This document shows positions 8,518 to 16,890 of a stretch of 42,231 nt of DNA, piece after piece. The notes under the pieces were generated by a model. That model was not told the DNA's origin. It saw only the letters and a list, made by a program, of their open reading frames with translations, and made no database searches. The position numbers and the translations under genes are program-made. Origin of the DNA: JAWLFY01 sp964462125 (GTDB lineage: Bacteria; Planctomycetota; Planctomycetia; Pirellulales; Pirellulaceae); NCBI GenBank assembly GCA_964462125.1, contig CAYWXT010000009.1:1-42231 (forward strand). The letters are read 5' to 3'. Position 1 is the stretch's first letter, and each line of letters opens with the position of its first letter.

Positions 8518-11003
8518 GTTGTCGAATCCTCGTGCGGTGGGCAAGCGGGGTCGCGATCGACCGGATGAGACAGCAGGTCCACCCGGCGTTTGAGGTCGCG
8601 GAGTTCCTTTCGGGTTACGTCATCGACTGACCCCCCTCCACGTTTCCCCATGCCGAACCGCAAGCGGTAAAACGTCGAGGTCAATCGATCGAGCGGGTCA
8701 GCCAACGAGGCGCGATGCTGACGGGTGACCGTCGCCGACGCCTCGCGGGTGAACTCGGCAGGCGTTTCCCCGCGGCGACGGTACAAGCCCAGCCGCGCCA
8801 ATTGCTCCATCGCTTCCGCATAAAACGATAAACTCGGAACCGCCACCTGCTCCGCTCCGCGGCTCGTCGCATGCCGGCGGATCCAGCGGTAAATGCGAAT
8901 CCGAAACAACGCCATGACGGCCAACGTCAACAATACCGCTCCGATCGCCGCCGGCAAGGAAAACTGGGGCCGTTCGGTGAACGCCCCCTCCCACCATTGA
9001 ATGCGGCGCAGTTTTTGTGCCGTTTCCCGCATCGAATCGATCCATTCACGGTACGACTCGGTCAGCGGCGCCATGCCGGGGGCATCGAGCACCTTTTCCC
9101 GCTGCTGATCGCGATCCATCTCGACCACATATTCGTCCCACAGGTTCTGGGCCATGTCAAAAACCTGGCGAGTGCTACCGACCCGCCGGGGATCCTGTTG
9201 GCTCCCAGGGCCGCCGGCAGGGCTCGGGTCGAGCCGGAGCCAATAGCGGTTCGACGGTGCTTGCCCGTAGACGATCGTTCCCTCCGGCAATTCGTCGCGA
9301 TCGATCAGAGCCTCGACCCACGCATGGGCGTGATACTGGCGAGCCAGGTAGCTCTTGCCCAGTTCGCTGTACTCGTCCGTCTGGTAGCCAACGACGAGCC
9401 GCGCCGGGATGTCAAGGCTGCGAAGCATCATCGTCAGGGCCGAGGCGAAATATTGACAATGCCCTTGCTGATCGACCGACAAAAACTGCTCGATCGGATC
9501 CATTCCTGGTACCGGCTCGGCATTCAGATTGAGCGTGTATTCGAAGCCGCCGGTGTACTTCAGCCACTGCTCCAATTGCTGGGACGACCGGAACGTCGTC
9601 CGCTCCTCGGCCGGAATCTCTTCGACGATCGATTTCGCCATGGCGACCACCGTCGGCATCGCGTCCCGGTCGAGTTGCAGTAACTCGCCGCGATAGGGAC
9701 CATCCCGTCGGTCCTGCTCCAACGGCGATCCCCCGCCCCCTCGATGAAAATTGCTCGCCGCGCTCATCCAGCGGTCACGGTGCGCGAAGCGGCGCGTCAA
9801 TTCCGTTTGAATTCCGTTGCGAAACGCGTTCGTTCCGAATTGGTATTTCATCCGTGGGAAACTCCACTGCATCCCCTCCAACTCGGCAAGCCGCCGGTGA
9901 ATCGTCCAGCGGTCGGCCTCATGCGACAACTCCGCCGTCGCATCGACACCGTGATAGGGAACCACGGTGAACAAGGCGGGACTCCGCATCGGCTCGCAGG
10001 TGATCGTCGCGATCACCGCATCATAAAAGTTGCGGTCGGTTTTGCGAGGCGGAACGAACTCTGGTGGCAACTTCAACGCCCGGCTGACACGCCCCAACGG
10101 AACCGCCGACCAGTTCGCCGTGGGACGGCCCGCGACGACCGTCGACTGATAACGCTCCAACACCTTGCCCCGCAGGTACAGACGATCGGCGACCCGATAC
10201 TCCGCGCCGGTCTCGCGATCGGTTAGCCGAACCCGCAACGCCACATCGTCTTTCTGTAGCATCTGGCCAAACTGCTCCAAACGCACCTCATCGTTGAAGC
10301 CGATCATCACGTTTCCGCTTTGTCCCGCCGCTGGAGCCTCCATCGTCCGCGGCAAGGCATAGAAAAAGATCGAGCCGATCAGTACCACCGCTGGAGCGAC
10401 CACGAGTATACCGACCCAAGCCCTGCCAGAATCAGTCTCCGATAAATCCTCAGCGCCTGGATGCGAGCTGCAACGGATCGTCCCCGAGCGCAACTTCGGC
10501 GATTCGCCATCGCTGGGCTCGACCGACGCCAGGACCGCGAGCGCCCCCAGTGCCAATAGACCCACCACGCCGATCGGCACCAACATCAACCCATAGTGAA
10601 TCGCGTCGCTGAAAACCGCCGCGACGACCAATTGCAGCAAACAGAAAACGCCCAGCTGCTCGTAGATGCGACGGTTCTTTTTCTGCAGCATCAAAATCCC
10701 TTGCACCATCACCAACAATTCGGCGACCGAAACGATCTGCGGATTGCCGGGGCGTTCCAAGTCGGTGAAGTTGAGCACGCAGTAGGCCGCAGATAACCCC
10801 ATCGCCGCATAGGCCAACGGCAGTGGCAGCGCAAAGAGCTTCAAAGTGTCGACGAACACGAAGCCGAAGGCAGCAAAAAAGACAGCGAGGACCGGCAACG
10901 CTTCGGTCTCCGGGCTGGTCCCCAGCACCACCCCGCCGAGACACGACAGCAAGGCGAAATAAAGATTCAGCCGGCCGGTCACCGCCAGGCCCTCAGTCGG
11001 CAT
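8514..11003 (-). CDS. TgpA-like membrane transglutaminase
   Basis: An 829-residue membrane protein with a papain-like transglutaminase core. Residues 10-160 hold about six membrane helices and another lies near 195-216. A large extracytoplasmic region follows, with the catalytic triad visible as GHCQYFASAL (Cys516), YHAHAWVEAL (His560) and WLRLDPSP (Asp592). A further helix is at about 683-702, and the tail (725-785) is a DUF4129-like cytoplasmic segment. This is the layout of TgpA (DUF3488-transglutaminase-DUF4129). The start at 11003 is set by a perfect AGGAGG five bases upstream; it overlaps the DUF58 gene by 11 bases. MoxR, DUF58 and transglutaminase genes travel together in many bacteria. 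The substrate, cross-linking or proteolysis of an envelope protein, is not known. Confidence 0.9.
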   Translation of the reverse strand: MPTEGLAVTGRLNLYFALLSCLGGVVLGTSPETEALPVLAVFFAAFGFVFVDTLKLFALPLPLAYAAMGLSAAYCVLNFTDLERPGNPQIVSVAELLVMVQGILMLQKKNRRIYEQLGVFCLLQLVVAAVFSDAIHYGLMLVPIGVVGLLALGALAVLASVEPSDGESPKLRSGTIRCSSHPGAEDLSETDSGRAWVGILVVAPAVVLIGSIFFYALPRTMEAPAAGQSGNVMIGFNDEVRLEQFGQMLQKDDVALRVRLTDRETGAEYRVADRLYLRGKVLERYQSTVVAGRPTANWSAVPLGRVSRALKLPPEFVPPRKTDRNFYDAVIATITCEPMRSPALFTVVPYHGVDATAELSHEADRWTIHRRLAELEGMQWSFPRMKYQFGTNAFRNGIQTELTRRFAHRDRWMSAASNFHRGGGGSPLEQDRRDGPYRGELLQLDRDAMPTVVAMAKSIVEEIPAEERTTFRSSQQLEQWLKYTGGFEYTLNLNAEPVPGMDPIEQFLSVDQQGHCQYFASALTMMLRSLDIPARLVVGYQTDEYSELGKSYLARQYHAHAWVEALIDRDELPEGTIVYGQAPSNRYWLRLDPSPAGGPGSQQDPRRVGSTRQVFDMAQNLWDEYVVEMDRDQQREKVLDAPGMAPLTESYREWIDSMRETAQKLRRIQWWEGAFTERPQFSLPAAIGAVLLTLAVMALFRIRIYRWIRRHATSRGAEQVAVPSLSFYAEAMEQLARLGLYRRRGETPAEFTREASATVTRQHRASLADPLDRLTSTFYRLRFGMGKRGGGSVDDVTRKELRDLKRRVDLLSHPVDRDPACPPHEDSTT

Positions 11004-12387
11004 GGCGACCTCCTGGCGACCCGTCGTCACCCTCCCCCGATCCACCCGGCTCCGGTGTTGGCCGTGAATTCCCGGCCGCGAGAATCCCGTCCGCCTCCGG
11101 GTTCTTGACGAAGGCGCGGACCACCGCCGGATCGCTGACGTTGAGCCAGCGAAGGGTGCCCGTCCGCGTCCACGGCTGGAACATCCCGCTTAGCTCCGAT
11201 CGCCGCGCCACCGCCTCCTGCATCGAACGAGTGCTGACCACAATCAAGTCCCGCGGGTGCTGCGCGACGTCAATCGCCCGTCCCAGCCCCTCGGCCAAAT
11301 GCGACTCAGTCGATGGTTCCAATCGCGCTAAGAGTCCAAGCATCCTCTGTTTTCCCTCCAACGATCCGCCCCCGATGACGGCCTCCGCGTCGCGCGATGC
11401 GACTGCTAGAATCGTACGGTTCGAAGGGGTCGCCACCAAGTGCACCAGCAGGGTTGCGGCCAGACTGATCGCCGTCTCCAAGATTTCGTCCTCGCCACCG
11501 ACCGCGTACTCATGTGCCTCCCCGGAGGTCTCAAACTCGCCCCGCGTTGCGGGCACACGACCCGCCGCCGGGCTGCGGAGGGCATCCACCAGCAAACAGA
11601 CGTCGAAACGCCGCTGCTGCTCAAACTGTCGCACCGCCGGCTCGCCGATCCGCGCCGTGGTCCGCCAGTGGATCAGTCTCGGGTGGTCTCCCGGCTGCCA
11701 CTCACGAAGCCCAAAAAACTCCCCCTCCGCCGGCCCGCTCCGCCGCGCCGACGCCACCGCCCCCTCGGTTCGAGTGAGCAAACGGGACCGCCAACTGCGG
11801 CTCAACTCCAGCAACCGAGGATAGACGTCGAGTTCGACCTGGTCGTCCATCACCAGCCGGGAGGTCATCAGGCAAAGCGGGAAGGAGGTCACGACCGACG
11901 AGGGCCCCAAACGATATCGCCCCCGGCGGGTGACCACACAGCCGTAACTCGGTGTCTGGGTCCGCCCAGCGGGAACCACCGAGATTCCGGTCGAGGCCAT
12001 CGACCCCGCCCCCCCGTCAACGGGCCGAATCTCATCGTCCACCCGGAGCAGCCAAACCGGCAGAAAACGGGCGTGGTTCGTCAGCCGAAAACGAATCCGA
12101 AACGGCTTGCCCACAAACGCCTCCGGAGGAATCCGCCGCCGCAGCGACAACACTTCGATCGACCGCCGCGACCACCGCCACTGCACCAGCAACGCCGCCA
12201 TCAGCCCGCCGGCAAGGAGCAACAACAGGTTCAGCCCCCGCAAGGCGCCGCCGAGCACCGAAAAGGTGCCGACGAACAAAAAATGCAGCCCCAGTCGCGT
12301 CAGCCGATGCTGTTGGCGTGGTTCACTCTGGACCAACGGGATTCGCTCCTCGCTCAGGACGACCGGAATCGCACGGAACGCGATCAC
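10993..12387 (-). CDS. DUF58 domain protein, membrane-anchored
   Basis: A 464-residue protein with two adjacent membrane helices (about 31-67) followed by a beta-rich region and the DUF58 core. The core signature GEFFGLREWQPGD then HPRLIHWRTTAR is intact; the region after it (FDVCLLVDALRSP) is a von Willebrand A-like fold with the first Asp of a metal site. DUF58 proteins partner with MoxR ATPases and are thought to be remodelled by them; their precise role is unknown. The start is GTG 12387, 11 bases after the MoxR stop. Its end overlaps the transglutaminase start, which supports a single operon. Confidence 0.88.
   Translation of the reverse strand: MIAFRAIPVVLSEERIPLVQSEPRQQHRLTRLGLHFLFVGTFSVLGGALRGLNLLLLLAGGLMAALLVQWRWSRRSIEVLSLRRRIPPEAFVGKPFRIRFRLTNHARFLPVWLLRVDDEIRPVDGGAGSMASTGISVVPAGRTQTPSYGCVVTRRGRYRLGPSSVVTSFPLCLMTSRLVMDDQVELDVYPRLLELSRSWRSRLLTRTEGAVASARRSGPAEGEFFGLREWQPGDHPRLIHWRTTARIGEPAVRQFEQQRRFDVCLLVDALRSPAAGRVPATRGEFETSGEAHEYAVGGEDEILETAISLAATLLVHLVATPSNRTILAVASRDAEAVIGGGSLEGKQRMLGLLARLEPSTESHLAEGLGRAIDVAQHPRDLIVVSTRSMQEAVARRSELSGMFQPWTRTGTLRWLNVSDPAVVRAFVKNPEADGILAAGNSRPTPEPGGSGEGDDGSPGGRHAD
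11008..11014 (-). promoter_or_regulatory. Strong Shine-Dalgarno fixing the transglutaminase start
   Basis: AGGAGGT on the - strand, inside the end of the DUF58 gene, ends four bases before ATG 11003. It is the best ribosome site in the window and rules against the upstream ATG at 11045. Its position points to translational coupling. Confidence 0.85.
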
Positions 12388-12398
12388 ACTCTATGCGA

Positions 12399-13340
12399 TC
12401 ACACGGGGACGGGGACCTGTTCGAGCAGGTCGGCAATCTGCTGCTCCACCGCTCGCCGGTTGGCCCCCTGGAAAATTCCTTCCGGTAGCACACGATGGGA
12501 CAACACCGGCACCGCCAACTGTTTGATGTCGTCCGGGGTCACGAAGTCGCGATCCTCAGTAACTGCCCGGGCCTGGCATCCACGATAAAAACTGAGCGCC
12601 CCCCGGGTGCTGACGCCGACCTCGAAGCCGTCATGCGAGCGGGTCGCTTCGACGACATCGAGTAGATATTCGACCAAGGTCTCCTCGAACACGACCTCAC
12701 GGACCGCCGACTGGGCGGCCATCACCTCAGCGGTTGTCACCACCGCAGCGAGCTTGTCCACCGGCTCGCCCACCCGGTGGGTGGTCATCACGTGACGTTC
12801 GAATTCACGTTCGGGATAGCCGACCGAAGCGCGGACGAGAAAGCGGTCGAGCTGGCTCTCGGGCAACGCGTAGGTCCCTTCGAATTCGAACGGGTTCTGC
12901 GTCGCGACGACGATGAAGGGGCGGGGAAGCAGATGGGTCTTGCCGTCGATCGATACCTGCCCCTCGCTCATCGCCTCCAACAATGCCGATTGAGTCCGCG
13001 GCGGCGCCCGGTTGATTTCATCAGCCAATACGACGTTCGAAAAGATCGGTCCACGACTGAACTCGAATTGCTGATCGGCGGCGCGATAGATCATGCTGCC
13101 CGTGATGTCGCTCGGCAACAGGTCGGGGGTGAACTGCAGCCGCGCGAACTCCACGGCGATACTACGCGCGAGCGCTTTGGCAGCAAGGGTCTTGCCCACA
13201 CCGGGGACATCCTCCAATAGCACGTGCTCCCCGGAGAGAAGCGAGACGACCAATAACTGGACCAGATCGGGTTTCCCCAATACCACCCGTTCGATGTTTT
13301 CACGCAACAACCGAGACGTCTCGAACGCTTCCTGCGGCAT
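12399..13340 (-). CDS. MoxR-family AAA+ ATPase
   Basis: A 313-residue AAA+ chaperone-like ATPase of the MoxR branch. It carries Walker A PGVGKT near residue 46-51, Walker B VVLADEINRAPP near 103-114, the sensor 1 segment VVATQNPFEFEGTYALPE and the arginine finger region SQLDRF. The MoxR branch acts on neighbouring DUF58/VWA-type proteins. ATG 13340 is preferred over the TTG two codons earlier, though neither has a clear ribosome site. It is the first gene of a four-gene - strand operon that continues with DUF58, transglutaminase and cmk. Confidence 0.93.
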   Translation of the reverse strand: MPQEAFETSRLLRENIERVVLGKPDLVQLLVVSLLSGEHVLLEDVPGVGKTLAAKALARSIAVEFARLQFTPDLLPSDITGSMIYRAADQQFEFSRGPIFSNVVLADEINRAPPRTQSALLEAMSEGQVSIDGKTHLLPRPFIVVATQNPFEFEGTYALPESQLDRFLVRASVGYPEREFERHVMTTHRVGEPVDKLAAVVTTAEVMAAQSAVREVVFEETLVEYLLDVVEATRSHDGFEVGVSTRGALSFYRGCQARAVTEDRDFVTPDDIKQLAVPVLSHRVLPEGIFQGANRRAVEQQIADLLEQVPVPV

Positions 13341-13406
13341 CGGCAACCTATGAACTTATGCTGTGGAGTCAATTCGGGGAGAAGATTCACGCCGGGGGCC
13401 CCATTC

Positions 13407-13427
13407 CCTCCCCGCGTCGCGGGGAGG
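13407..13427. terminator. Perfect 10-bp palindrome after the phosphoesterase
   Basis: CCTCCCCGCG (13407-13416) pairs fully with CGCGGGGAGG (13418-13427). It begins 12 bases past the phosphoesterase stop codon on the - strand and lies before the MoxR gene. There is no T run, so it may be a terminator helped by other factors, or a repeat-type palindrome. Confidence 0.45.
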
Positions 13428-13438
13428 CGTCCGCCATT

Positions 13439-14212
13439 CTACTCGATCGACTCGACCTTGCCGTTGGAGGGCCGGGGCAGCTCAAGCATCACCGGTGAAA
13501 AGGGGACATGTCGAATCGCGGCCCCTCCATTGTAAAAGCGAATCCCATCGATCCGCATCCCCGTGATCAGTCGATGGGTGTGCCCAAACACCACCCGCCG
13601 CACGCCCTCAATCGACTCCGGCGGCTGGTGGTTCATCCACCGCAACAGCTTCAAACAGGTGTGCCGCTTTCGGTGGGCGGCCGAAGCGACGGCGCGGTGC
13701 ACTCGGGTGGCGATCGCCACGTCATAGGCCTGGTTCTGGATCGGCCCCGCCGCCGACTTGCCATGCCAGCGGTTGCGGTAGCGGGTGAACGCTTCGTGAG
13801 ACCCATCCCCTTCGATCACGTCGCCATGGACCAGCAGCGTGTCGCGGACCCGCAAACAGTCGAGGTCACTGAAAAATCGCTCCCGTCGCTCCGACCATGA
13901 ACGCAATGCCTCGATAAACGGCCGATGGGCGTCGTGATTGCCTGAGAGAAATACGAACGTTTTGCCGGGAAATCGGTCGTACCAATGCTGCAGCCAATCC
14001 AGCGCCCGGCCGATGGTCGCATCCCCCTGCCGATCGCCGCTCCAACGAAAATCGAACAAATCTCCCCCCCAAACGCACATCTCCCCCCACTCCACCGCCT
14101 GCTCGATCCGCAGTTCATGCTCGTGAGCGTTGCAGCGGCGGGAAAAAAGATGCAAATCGGAGATGAAGGCGATCCGGCGAGGCTCCTGCTCCGTCGGCCA
14201 ATACTGAATCAT
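13439..14212 (-). CDS. Calcineurin-like metallophosphoesterase (LpxH-like fold)
   Basis: A 257-residue soluble metallophosphoesterase. The five metal-binding blocks are all present: DLH at 19-21, GGDLFDF at 49-55, GNHD at 91-94, HGD at 129-131 and GHTH at 210-213. This order resembles UDP-2,3-diacylglucosamine hydrolases, but LpxH cannot be claimed from the motifs alone. The gene starts at ATG 14212 and is divergent from the beta-propeller gene; the roughly 100 bases between 14213 and 14309 should hold both promoters. It is separated from the MoxR gene by 98 bp with a hairpin, so it is probably a separate unit. Confidence 0.85.
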   Translation of the reverse strand: MIQYWPTEQEPRRIAFISDLHLFSRRCNAHEHELRIEQAVEWGEMCVWGGDLFDFRWSGDRQGDATIGRALDWLQHWYDRFPGKTFVFLSGNHDAHRPFIEALRSWSERRERFFSDLDCLRVRDTLLVHGDVIEGDGSHEAFTRYRNRWHGKSAAGPIQNQAYDVAIATRVHRAVASAAHRKRHTCLKLLRWMNHQPPESIEGVRRVVFGHTHRLITGMRIDGIRFYNGGAAIRHVPFSPVMLELPRPSNGKVESIE

Positions 14213-14294
14213 CGTGCGCTTCGTGATGGAACCAATTGCTGTTAAAACGAACCCTGGCTTTCATTGTTGCCAAGGCGCTCTCAGGATAACCATC

Positions 14295-14302
14295 GGGGGG
14301 AG
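14295..14302 (+). promoter_or_regulatory. Shine-Dalgarno for the beta-propeller gene
   Basis: GGGGGGAG lies seven bases before GTG 14310 and favours this start over the ATG at 14214, which would add 32 residues not resembling a protein N-terminus. Confidence 0.6.
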
Positions 14303-14309
14303 ATTGATC

Positions 14310-16067
14310 GTGACTGAATCGAATCGGGTATCGGAACCGCGACTTGGCGTCCGCTCCGCGGCGCGGCTCCGCCGGGCACTGCTCGGTACCCTCGCCGCCG
14401 CCGCCGCGATCGCGGTGTTGCAGTGGCTCGCCCCCGCCACCGATTACCAGTTCGCCTTTCTCGCCTCCGCCGCAGTCGGCTTCCTCGGCGCCCTGTATGC
14501 GCTGTACCAACTGCACCGCGCCGCCGCCGCGATCGGCCACCGGTGGAGCGTTCCTGCGACGGTCGTCCTGGTATTGCTCACAACAGCCAGCCTACTCCGC
14601 TTCCACTCGTTCTCCGGCGAGCTGGTCCCCCAGTTCGAATGGCGGTTCGCACGGCATCAACCTCCGCCACTGGTAACCGAACTTTTGCCCCCCCGAGCAA
14701 CACCCGAGACGACGCCCGATGCCGACGTGGCCCGCCGCCATCGGAGCGACAACAAACGCGGCGTGAACGAGCGCGATTCGTTAGCGAAGCATGCCAAGCC
14801 CAAACGTGACGACTCGCCAGGATTTCTCGGACCCAATCGAAACGGCGTCATCAAGGATCGGCAGTTTTCCGTCCCCGAAGCCTCCGGCGACGTCGAAGTT
14901 GTGTGGAACATCGGGATCGGCCAAGGCTGGGGGGCGTTCGCGGTCAGCGGAGAACTCGCGGTGACTCTCGAACAGCGCGACGAGCAGGAATGCGTGACGG
15001 CGTACCGGCTCGCCGATGGCACCATGAGTTGGATTCACCGCTGGGACGCTCACCACGAACATCCCCTCGGCGGTGTCGGCCCACGGTCGACACCGTCCAT
15101 CGAGCAGGGGCGTGTGTACGCCCAGGGAGCGACCGGGCAGCTGTGGTGCCTGTCACTCGCCAGCGGTGAGGTGCTCTGGGAGCAAGACCTGCTGTCACTG
15201 GCCGGATGGCGCCAAAAGGAATCGGAGGAGGCAGTGCTCTGGGGCCGAGCCGGCTCGCCGCTGCTGGTCGATGGCCTCTGCGTCGTTCCCTTCGGCGCCC
15301 CCACTGAAAGCGGCCTGGCCGACGGTCAGGCCGATGATCACCGACAGGCAACCGCAGAGGGGCGAAGCCTGATTGCGTTCGATGCCGCCACCGGCGAGAT
15401 TCGCTGGACCGCTGGCGAGGACCAGATCAGCTATGCCTCCCCCCAACTGCTAACGCTGGCGGGCAAACGCCAGATCGTGATCGTCAACGAACAGTCCGTG
15501 ACCGGCCATGCGCCCGATTCCGGGAAAACGCTGTGGTCGTTCCCCTGGCCGGGACAGAGCAATGCAGCGGCCAGCTGCGCCTCGGCCATCCCCGCCGGAC
15601 CCGACCGATTCCTGATCGGAAAAGGCTACGGCGGCGGCAGCGCGCTGGTCCAGGTCTCCCGCCCCGGCGACGAAAAGGAGACGATGACCGCCGAGGCGGT
15701 CTGGACCTCCAGCCGCTTGCTCAAGACCAAGTTCAACCACGCTTGCGTCGACGGAGAGGTCGCCTACGGTATCGGCAACGGGGCACTCGAAGCGGTCAAC
15801 CTGGAAAAGCCGCAGACGCTATGGAGACAGCCGCGGCGGCAACGCAGCGGCCAGGGACAGTTGCTGCTCGCCGGCGACGTGTTGATCGTCCAGACCGAGC
15901 CGGGAGAGATCCTGTTTGTCGACGCCGATCCGGAGGAGTACCGGCAGCGGTTTCGTCTTCAGGGGCTCTCGTCGAAGACCTGGAACATCCCTACGCTGGC
16001 CGGCCGCTGGCTGCTGGTTCGGAACGATCAACAGGCGATCGCCTACCTGCTGCCGAAACCGGACTGA
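14310..16067 (+). CDS. Membrane-anchored PQQ-type beta-propeller protein
   Basis: A 585-residue protein with three hydrophobic helices in the first 120 residues (ALLGTLAAAAAIAVLQWLA, then FAFLASAAVGFLGALYALY, then VPATVVLVLLTTASLL) and a charged linker. The rest is a beta-propeller of the outer-membrane-protein-assembly/PQQ type. It starts at FLGPNRNGV, the phrase that opens many planctomycete PQQ-like propeller proteins, and repeats of the form GxLWCLSLASGEVLWEQDL, SLIAFDAATGEIRWT, TGHAPDSGKTLWSFPWPGQ follow. Nothing shows that it binds PQQ or is an enzyme; a scaffold or binding role outside the membrane is more likely. The BshB1-like gene starts 25 bases behind its stop. Confidence 0.8.
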   Translation: MTESNRVSEPRLGVRSAARLRRALLGTLAAAAAIAVLQWLAPATDYQFAFLASAAVGFLGALYALYQLHRAAAAIGHRWSVPATVVLVLLTTASLLRFHSFSGELVPQFEWRFARHQPPPLVTELLPPRATPETTPDADVARRHRSDNKRGVNERDSLAKHAKPKRDDSPGFLGPNRNGVIKDRQFSVPEASGDVEVVWNIGIGQGWGAFAVSGELAVTLEQRDEQECVTAYRLADGTMSWIHRWDAHHEHPLGGVGPRSTPSIEQGRVYAQGATGQLWCLSLASGEVLWEQDLLSLAGWRQKESEEAVLWGRAGSPLLVDGLCVVPFGAPTESGLADGQADDHRQATAEGRSLIAFDAATGEIRWTAGEDQISYASPQLLTLAGKRQIVIVNEQSVTGHAPDSGKTLWSFPWPGQSNAAASCASAIPAGPDRFLIGKGYGGGSALVQVSRPGDEKETMTAEAVWTSSRLLKTKFNHACVDGEVAYGIGNGALEAVNLEKPQTLWRQPRRQRSGQGQLLLAGDVLIVQTEPGEILFVDADPEEYRQRFRLQGLSSKTWNIPTLAGRWLLVRNDQQAIAYLLPKPD

Positions 16068-16092
16068 GCGTTCCCACTCCATCGACCGCCCC

Positions 16093-16815
16093 ATGATCGA
16101 CCCCCATGACCTGGACGCGATCCAGCCACTCGACTTTCTTGTGGTCGCTCCCCATCCCGATGACGCCGAACTCGGCATGGGAGGCACCATCGCGCGGATG
16201 ATCGCCCAGGGGATGCGGGTTGGGGTCCTCGACCTCACCGATGGCGAACCGACGCCCCACGGCAGCGTCCAGCGGCGGGCGAAGGAGACCGCTCGCGCGA
16301 CGGAGATCCTCGGCCTCACCTGGCGGGGCAACGCTGGTCTCCCCAATCGATCCCTGGAGCCGACCTTGGCCGCCCGTGAGCTGGTTGCCAGCTTCATCCG
16401 CCGGCTCCGCCCACGGTGGATCTTCGCTCCCCATTGGGATGATGCCCACCCCGACCATGTTGCTGCCACCAGCCTGGTCGAAGCGGCCCGGTTCTGGGCC
16501 AAGCTGAGCAAGACCGACATGCCCGGAGAACGCTTTCATCCCGAACGGGTTTACTACTACTACTGCATCCACCTCCGGCTTGCCGTGCAACCCAGCTGGA
16601 TCGTCGACATCAGCGACCAATGGGACCAGAAGCGGGCTGCGATCGAGGCGTATGAAAGTCAATTCATTGTCGGCCGCCCCACCGATCGGCCCACCATGCT
16701 CGACCGGCTCCGCGACGACGCCGCCCACTGGGGCCGCCTTATCGACCGCCACTACGGAGAGCCCTTCGCCACCCGAGAACCGCTCGCCCTCACCTCGCTC
16801 CGCGACCTCCTGTAG
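16093..16815 (+). CDS. PIG-L family deacetylase, BshB1-like
   Basis: A 240-residue zinc-dependent N-deacetylase. The zinc site is HPDDAE at 21-26 and HPDH at 119-122. The surrounding text (GMGGTIARM, DLTDGEPTPHG, RGNAGLPNRSLEP, FAPHWDDAHPDH, YYYYCIH) is closest to BshB1, which removes the acetyl group from GlcNAc-malate during bacillithiol synthesis. BshA and BshC homologues are not in the window, so the substrate is inferred. ATG 16093 is the natural start because the HPDD motif sits close to the N-terminus in this family; an upstream start at 15916 would lie inside the previous gene. Probably cotranscribed with the beta-propeller gene. Converges on the TPR gene. Confidence 0.85.
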   Translation: MIDPHDLDAIQPLDFLVVAPHPDDAELGMGGTIARMIAQGMRVGVLDLTDGEPTPHGSVQRRAKETARATEILGLTWRGNAGLPNRSLEPTLAARELVASFIRRLRPRWIFAPHWDDAHPDHVAATSLVEAARFWAKLSKTDMPGERFHPERVYYYYCIHLRLAVQPSWIVDISDQWDQKRAAIEAYESQFIVGRPTDRPTMLDRLRDDAAHWGRLIDRHYGEPFATREPLALTSLRDLL

Positions 16816-16890
16816 CCGTGTGACCTTTGTTCACCGAACGGCGAATGTCATCCTCCGGCCCCGGCCCGAATCCTGAACTGTGACAACGCA

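Noticed and set aside
11440..12588. 382-codon + strand frame opposite the DUF58 and MoxR genes
   Set aside because: Proline/arginine/glutamine-rich nonsense opposite two genes with intact motifs.
13439..14212. Calling the phosphoesterase LpxH
   Set aside because: The metal motifs are shared by many calcineurin-type enzymes, and no lipid A genes are nearby.
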